Source: Vicinamibacteria bacterium (GTDB lineage Bacteria > Acidobacteriota > Vicinamibacteria > Vicinamibacterales > UBA2999). From it: DNA of 64,000 nucleotides. The stretch lies in NCBI GenBank assembly GCA_025938035.1, contig JAICQE010000001.1, positions 15,975-79,974 of the forward strand, given 5' to 3'. The notes beneath the pieces are model-generated. The model was given only the letters and a program-made list of their open reading frames with translations, did no database searches and had not been told where the DNA came from. The translations under genes were made by a program, and so were the position numbers. How positions within the stretch are numbered: position 1 is the stretch's first letter; each line of letters starts with the position of its first letter. Of the stretch, positions 60,901-64,000 are shown one piece after another.

Positions 60901-61042
60901 TCCAACCGGGGTGGCGGTCGAAACCGCGGGCAAGTACAACTACAACCTGAGCAACATCACGCGCGGCGCGCAGACTCGCTTCAGCCGCGACGACCTGCGC
61001 TCCCGCTGGCAGGCGCAGATCGGAATGCGCGTGCGGTTCTAG
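57950..61042 (+). CDS. Oar-like TonB-dependent receptor with carboxypeptidase-regulatory domain
   Basis: A 1030-aa outer-membrane protein. A signal peptide (ending GPGYGQ) is followed by a carboxypeptidase-regulatory-like domain (GTLTGLVQDAQGGVLPGVTV, residues about 25-105). The plug comes next, including IQIDGAVNNDVFS and GGGINAITRSGTNQIRGSAF. The beta barrel fills the rest, ending with the aromatic LRSRWQAQIGMRVRF, a barrel-assembly signal. The layout matches Oar-type receptors, which are very abundant in Acidobacteriota. The substrate is unknown. The TonB/Exb operon on the opposite strand probably energises it. Confidence 0.93.
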   Translation: MKYIRTALYVAVALMAWVGPGYGQTVTTGTLTGLVQDAQGGVLPGVTVTAVHTPTGTTYEGLTQGDGRFSILNVRVGGPYQLTATLTGFRNAVIGDINVALGEATDVPVRLQLAAVSETVVVSAEMTPVFTGSKAGATESIEAIVIESLPTINRSIQDVARTSPYFNQIASDNFPSALSVAGRNVRYNSIQIDGAVNNDVFSIASSAGTPGGSVETQPISFDVIQELQLVVSPYDVRQGMFSGGGINAITRSGTNQIRGSAFYVFRDQSLVGDGIDNRPIATFNDKQFGGTLGGPILRNTAFFLGNVEWGRKSQPSGFSVTGNSGVAFGFLPEAQRIRDIAISRYGFDPGGFDETIRKTDNDKVFARTDFNLGQSQLTVRHNYVDGFNDIGGQSSTTYRFPSNFYRQNSQTNSTVGQLNSRFKTAVNEFRVTYQRIRDFRTFDDRFPFVQVRLPNNINFNLGTENSSHANELDQDTFELHNDYTMIRGSHTYTFGTHNEFFKFRNLFIQNLFGNYEFGNVDLFGAGIAGSYQHGFSLTSDPEQAARFKVYQFGFYAGDQWRVHPKFTLTYGVRWDKPHFPDKPTANPASVANYGFATDIVPSPSSWSPRAGFNWDLTGDGPRQQVRGGFGLFSGRNPFVYLSNQYGNTGIEFRRLTLTPFRDTNAVPFSPDPDNQPKNVGAAGTNEIDVIDPDYQFPSIVRGNLAYDRDLFAGIVGNFEVLFSNTVNDVNYSNLNLVQTGTRPDGRPVFGRVNSTFSDVILLRNTDQGDNWMVTGQLERRFRDGWFARGAYSYGRSNSISDTTNSTARSTWLNVYTPGNINDAPLAVSNFDLRHRLVLSGSYNFDVKAANILLSMFYSGQTGRPYSYNFGVDVNADGSSTNDLLFYPTQDQVNIVTSGFTYQDLVNFVEGGDCDGLAPGSIVERNSCRMPFTHSLDFRAAVNVGIGRFRPEFTVDVINLLNLFDSELGQVEYTPFSDILVTTTNPTGVAVETAGKYNYNLSNITRGAQTRFSRDDLRSRWQAQIGMRVRF

Positions 61043-61054
61043 TCACGTTTCGTA

Positions 61055-61102
61055 CAAAACAAAAAAGCCGTCCCCCGAAAAAGGGGACGGCTTTTGTTTT
61101 GT
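61055..61102. terminator. bidirectional intrinsic terminator
   Basis: AAAAGCCGTCCCC and GGGGACGGCTTTT form a 13-bp stem with a 7-nt loop, flanked by A-rich and T-rich tracts. It serves the receptor gene on the plus strand and the exbD gene on the minus strand. Confidence 0.92.
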
Positions 61103-61116
61103 GCGCTCGTAAGGCT

Positions 61117-61572
61117 TTAGTCCGCGCCGCCGCCCTTGCGCATGCCTTCGGTGACGATGCCGACCTTTTCGACGCCGGCGCCTTTGGCCGAGTCGATGAC
61201 CCGGACGATCTCACCGTAGCGCAGCGTGCCGGCGCCGATGATGAACATCGTCTTTTCCTTGCGCTCCTCGAAGATCTCGCGCAGACGGTTGTCGAGGTCC
61301 TGGAGCGTGACCGGCTGGTTGTTGACGGAGATCTGCTTGTCGGCGGAGTAGCTCAACACGATCTGCGTATTGACCGTCTCCGTCTGCGGCGTATTGGTCT
61401 CCGCCGGCAGATTGACGTCGAGACCGCGCTGCGACAGCGGCAGGGCGGCCATGAAGATGACGAGGAGCACGAGCAGCACGTCGATCATCGGCGTGATGTT
61501 CATGTCCGCATTGGCCTGCGGAACTTCGGCTTTATAGACGCGTTCGGCGCCGTGATGCTGATGGACAGACAT
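61117..61572 (-). CDS. exbD: ExbD/TolR-type biopolymer transport protein
   Basis: A 151-aa protein with one N-terminal membrane helix (MIDVLLVLLVIFMAALP), which contains the functional Asp in TPMIDVLLVLL, and a periplasmic domain. It forms with ExbB the proton-driven motor for TonB. It overlaps the second exbD gene by one base. This copy lacks the basic N-terminus of the other. Confidence 0.93.
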   Translation of the reverse strand: MSVHQHHGAERVYKAEVPQANADMNITPMIDVLLVLLVIFMAALPLSQRGLDVNLPAETNTPQTETVNTQIVLSYSADKQISVNNQPVTLQDLDNRLREIFEERKEKTMFIIGAGTLRYGEIVRVIDSAKGAGVEKVGIVTEGMRKGGGAD

Positions 61573-62003
61573 TACTCGCCTCCCTGCTGCCCCTGCGTTC
61601 GCCGCTCCGTGATCAGGCCCATGTCCTCGATGCCGGCAGCCCGCAGCTCGTCCATCGTGTCCATCACCGCGCTGTAGGGAACTTCTTGATCAGCCTTGAT
61701 GATGACGATTTTGTCCGACTTGTCCTCGAGGACAGTCGTAATTCGGCTCTGCAGCTGGCCAGCGGGAACCGGTACTGCGTTGAGATAGACCGCCTTGGAC
61801 CTGTCGATCGTCACCACGGTCTGGTCCTGCGTTTCGGGCTTCTCGGAGCTGTTGTCCGCGCGCGGCAACTCTACCGGAACACCCTGCTGCAGCAGTGGGG
61901 CGACGATCATCATGATGATCAGCAGCACCAGCATGACGTCGACGAGCGGCGTCACGTTGATGTCCGACTTGATGCCGCTACTGCCGCCAAGTTGCATTGC
62001 CAT
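61572..62003 (-). CDS. exbD: ExbD/TolR-type biopolymer transport protein (second copy)
   Basis: A 143-aa protein with INVTPLVDVMLVLLIIMMIVAP as the membrane helix, including the functional Asp, and a periplasmic domain. Two exbD genes after one exbB occur in many TonB systems. It lies 42 bases downstream of exbB. Confidence 0.93.
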   Translation of the reverse strand: MAMQLGGSSGIKSDINVTPLVDVMLVLLIIMMIVAPLLQQGVPVELPRADNSSEKPETQDQTVVTIDRSKAVYLNAVPVPAGQLQSRITTVLEDKSDKIVIIKADQEVPYSAVMDTMDELRAAGIEDMGLITERRTQGQQGGE

Positions 62004-62045
62004 GATTGAAACTCCGTTCGGATCGTTCGAGTCGTTCGAACCGTT

Positions 62046-62828
62046 CTACGCCGTCTTCGTGATGAAATAGTCGACGAGCTCCGACGAGGAGTTGTCCATT
62101 TCGACGTTGAAGTATTCGAGGCGGCTGGTCAGGTAGTTGTAGAACCACACCGCCGGAATCGCGACGAAGAGACCAAGCGCCGTTTCGACGAGCGCTTCGG
62201 AAATACCGGCCGATACGGCGCCGATACCGCCCGACCCGGTCGAGGCGATGCCGACGAACGCGTTGATGACGCCGACGACGGTGCCGAGCAGTCCGACGAA
62301 CGGCGCGGTCGAACCGATCGTGGCCAGCGTGCTGACGCCCTTCTTCAGGTCCGACGCCGTCAGCGCGGTGGCGCGCTGAATCGAGCGGCGCACGGTGTCC
62401 AGAACGTCGTCGCGGTTCAGGTTATGACCGGTTTCCTGCTGGAACTGGTATTCCTGCAGACCCGCCAGCACGACCTTGGCGAGATGGCTGTAGCGGTAAT
62501 CCTTCGACGCCGACAGCGCGATGGCCTCCTTCAGGCGGCCGTCCTTGAGGTGCTTGGCCACCTGCGGCGCGTACATCTTGGACTGCTTGCGCGCCTGGCT
62601 GAAGGTGTAGATCCGCTCGATCGCCACGCCGACGGACAGAAACGACATGATGAGGAGCACGATGGCAACGCCCCACGCCGTCGGACCCATCGTTCGGAAC
62701 ATCTCGATGACGTCCAGACCAGCGGCAGCTTCGGCCGCTTCCTCCTGCGCGAACGCTGATGCGCTGAACGCGACCAGCAGGAGGACGCCGAACGCGACCT
62801 GCCAAATACGACGCTTGTCTCCAACCAT
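62046..62828 (-). CDS. exbB: ExbB/TolQ-type proton channel protein
   Basis: A 260-aa MotA/TolQ/ExbB protein with a signal-like N-terminus (MVGDKRRIWQVAFGVLLLVAF), then three helices typical of ExbB. The GLLGTVVGVINAFVGIA and ALGLFVAIPAVWFYNYL segments are the conserved channel helices. It starts with a good GAGGAG site. The mature start after AFAQEEAAEAAAG suggests a cleaved signal peptide, as in some long ExbB forms. Confidence 0.94.
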   Translation of the reverse strand: MVGDKRRIWQVAFGVLLLVAFSASAFAQEEAAEAAAGLDVIEMFRTMGPTAWGVAIVLLIMSFLSVGVAIERIYTFSQARKQSKMYAPQVAKHLKDGRLKEAIALSASKDYRYSHLAKVVLAGLQEYQFQQETGHNLNRDDVLDTVRRSIQRATALTASDLKKGVSTLATIGSTAPFVGLLGTVVGVINAFVGIASTGSGGIGAVSAGISEALVETALGLFVAIPAVWFYNYLTSRLEYFNVEMDNSSSELVDYFITKTA

Positions 62829-62854
62829 TACTGCACTCCTCTACATTTCGTAAC

Positions 62855-62882
62855 GTGGCTTCCGCCGTAAGGCGGAAGCCAC
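62855..62882. repeat. perfect hairpin between tonB and exbB
   Basis: GTGGCTTCCGCC, GTAA, then GGCGGAAGCCAC: a perfect 12-bp stem with a 4-nt loop. It lies in the 99-bp gap between tonB and exbB on the minus strand and could attenuate transcription between the two. Confidence 0.75.
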
Positions 62883-62927
62883 GGGACCCGTAAAAAATCG
62901 CTGCTATTCCGCGAGGTTTCGAACCAA

Positions 62928-63653
62928 TTAATTCAAAGTAAACGTCACCGTCACCGTCATGATGACCGGCGTAGGCACGTTGTTCAGCATCGTGGGCGTG
63001 TACTCCCACTGCCGCACAGCGTCGACGGCCGCCTGGTCGAGCAGCGGAATCGACCGCAGCACCTTCACGTCCTTGACCTTGCCGTCAACGCCGATCGTCG
63101 CTTCCAGGATGACGACGCCCGAGACGCGCGCCGACTGGGCGATCTGCGGGTAGGTCGGATTCACCTTCTTGATCTGCGTTGGGGCTCTGATCTGGCCACC
63201 GACACGCACCGGCTGGGCCGGCGGCGGTGGAGGAGGCGGTGGCGGCGCGTCCGGAAGGCCACCGACGACACCGCCGGGGACGCCGCCGGGTATGCCGCCT
63301 TCGACGCCAACGTTTCGCTCGAAGCTGGTGTCGACCGGAACCTCAGGCTTGATTTCCTTCGGAGGCTCGATCGGCGCCGCGTTCGGATTCACCTCGACGG
63401 GCCGTGGCGCCTGCGCTTGCGGCGGCGGCGGCGGCGGCGGCGGTGGAGGCGGCGGCGGCGGGGCCGCGACCGCAAAAGCCATCATGGTCGGAGGCGACGG
63501 GAGCACATCCGCCGCCATGAGCGGCACGATAACGATGAGCGCGACGACGATACCTTCAATGAGCATCGTCATGGCGACCGAGGCGCCCTGCTTGCTACCC
63601 ATCTTGATCGACGGGTCGACAATGTCGCCGAACATCCGTTCTTCGCGTGGCAC
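62928..63653 (-). CDS. tonB: TonB energy transducer
   Basis: A 241-aa protein. An N-terminal membrane helix (IEGIVVALIVIVPLMAA) is followed by a run of 14 prolines and a second run of 9, which span the periplasm. The C-terminal domain has YPQIAQSARVSGVVILEATI and AVDAVRQWEYTPTMLNNVPTPV, as in TonB. The GTG start follows GGAGGA by eight bases; an inner ATG at 63635 is an alternative. It is the first gene of the tonB-exbB-exbD-exbD operon. Confidence 0.93.
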   Translation of the reverse strand: MPREERMFGDIVDPSIKMGSKQGASVAMTMLIEGIVVALIVIVPLMAADVLPSPPTMMAFAVAAPPPPPPPPPPPPPPQAQAPRPVEVNPNAAPIEPPKEIKPEVPVDTSFERNVGVEGGIPGGVPGGVVGGLPDAPPPPPPPPPAQPVRVGGQIRAPTQIKKVNPTYPQIAQSARVSGVVILEATIGVDGKVKDVKVLRSIPLLDQAAVDAVRQWEYTPTMLNNVPTPVIMTVTVTFTLN

Positions 63654-63700
63654 CGGGTTCTTCCTCCTGCAGCCTTACGTACCCGCCGGCAGAGCGGCCG

Positions 63701-63730
63701 ATTATAGCTACCCCAAAAAAATAGTGTCAA
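63701..63730 (-). promoter_or_regulatory. predicted sigma-70 promoter of the tonB operon
   Basis: On the minus strand, perfect TTGACA (63725-63730), an 18-bp spacer containing a T7 run, and perfect TATAAT (63701-63706), about 48 bp before the tonB start. The strongest promoter match in the window. Confidence 0.8.
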
Positions 63731-63746
63731 CGAACGTCGGACTATT

Positions 63747-63783
63747 CCGCGCCGGAACTCCGACTCCGCGCCGGAACTCCGAC
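63747..63783. repeat. tandem 19-bp duplication upstream of the tonB promoter
   Basis: CCGCGCCGGAACTCCGACT (63747-63765) is repeated at 63766-63783. It begins 17 bp upstream of the -35 box of the tonB promoter, so it may be a regulator binding site in two copies, or a simple duplication. Confidence 0.6.
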
Positions 63784-63826
63784 GTGGGTTTAGACCCCAG
63801 ACGCCCGAAAAGGCTCCGGCGCCTGT

Positions 63827-64000
63827 TTACAGGCTGGTGACCCGCCAGCCGGACAGAAGGGCGATTCTATATGCACTTGCCCCTCGCGCAACCCTCTGCC
63901 GGGCCTGCCCCGGCCGTCTGGGCGCCACGGCCCCGAGTCGCAGCCCGTAAACCGACCGGGAGACGAAGAACAGCGAGACGGCGAAGAAGGCGGCCGCCAG
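63827..64000 (-). CDS. C-terminal part of a membrane protein, gene continues beyond the window
   Basis: An open minus-strand frame enters the window at 64000 and stops at 63827. It encodes 57 residues, with a hydrophobic segment (LAAAFFAVSLFFVSRSVYGL) followed by a basic tail and LLSGWRVTSL. It is probably the 3' end of a membrane protein upstream of the tonB operon. Too short to assign a family. Confidence 0.4.
   Translation of the reverse strand: MAAAFFAVSLFFVSRSVYGLRLGAVAPRRPGQARQRVARGASAYRIALLSGWRVTSL

Noticed and set aside
63420..63462. GGC-type microsatellite resembling a repeat array
   Set aside because: It encodes the polyproline hinge of TonB; not a CRISPR or other array.
63169..63840. 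A plus-strand ORF rich in Gly opposite tonB
   Set aside because: Complement of the proline codon runs of TonB; glycine repeats are an artefact of the antisense frame.

Overview
The window is GC-rich, densely coded chromosomal DNA from a Gram-negative, probably aerobic heterotroph. The gene content fits Acidobacteriota, most likely class Vicinamibacteria. The clues are an Oar-like TonB receptor with an N-terminal carboxypeptidase-regulatory domain, secreted DUF6152-type proteins, a DUF1343 (NamZ) protein, paired M16 peptidases, and several short proteins of a kind I associate with that phylum. This assignment is inferred from gene content; no rRNA gene is present to confirm it.

Layout. 0-4.5 kb: small secreted or membrane proteins, NamZ, a LOG-family protein and an SRPBCC protein. 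4.5-8.6 kb: pyruvate kinase, divergent from a tiny ORF, a GatA-like amidase and an alpha/beta hydrolase. 8.6-14.5 kb: an M16 peptidase pair, an Mrp/ApbC iron-sulfur carrier, and a cluster of small zinc-ribbon proteins. 14.6-22.3 kb: addA, addB and a translationally coupled secreted protein. 22.5-25 kb: the most scarred part, with a composite palindromic element, tRNA-Ala(GGC), a frameshifted amidohydrolase fragment, a truncated protease-propeptide gene and an intact trypsin-like protease. 25-31.8 kb: a hybrid histidine kinase with a 74-aa DHp-only partner, a MocA-like transferase, two cold-shock proteins, a degenerate ABC ATPase, a PHP phosphoesterase, a Fur-rubrerythrin fusion and an ErpA-type A-type carrier. 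31.8-35.5 kb: class I fumarase divergent from aspartase, and a methyltransferase with a signal peptide. 35.5-39.9 kb: bioY, thiD, moaE, moaD, prfA, prmC and a HIT protein. 39.9-43.2 kb: a HAD phosphatase and a second M16 pair. 43.3-48.9 kb: ileS, lspA, lgt, an RluD-type synthase and a Nudix hydrolase. 48.9-56.7 kb: lon, a DksA-like protein, two unknowns, rpmB, ridA and a RelA/SpoT enzyme. 56.8-64 kb: a TPR protein and the Oar-like TonB receptor, convergent with an operon of tonB, exbB and two exbD genes.

How the genes work together. The TonB/ExbB/ExbD operon would energise the adjacent outer-membrane receptor. RelA/SpoT and the DksA-like protein give stringent-response control. Mrp, ErpA and the Fur-rubrerythrin fusion concern iron-sulfur supply and iron or peroxide stress, and the oxygen-sensitive class I fumarase next door is a likely client. 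PrfA and PrmC act together in translation termination. LspA and Lgt act together in lipoprotein maturation.

The intergenic DNA is notable. Several families of about 51-53-bp elements, each made of two adjacent hairpins, recur between genes. I found no CRISPR array, no intact transposase or integrase, no rRNA operon and no secondary-metabolite cluster.
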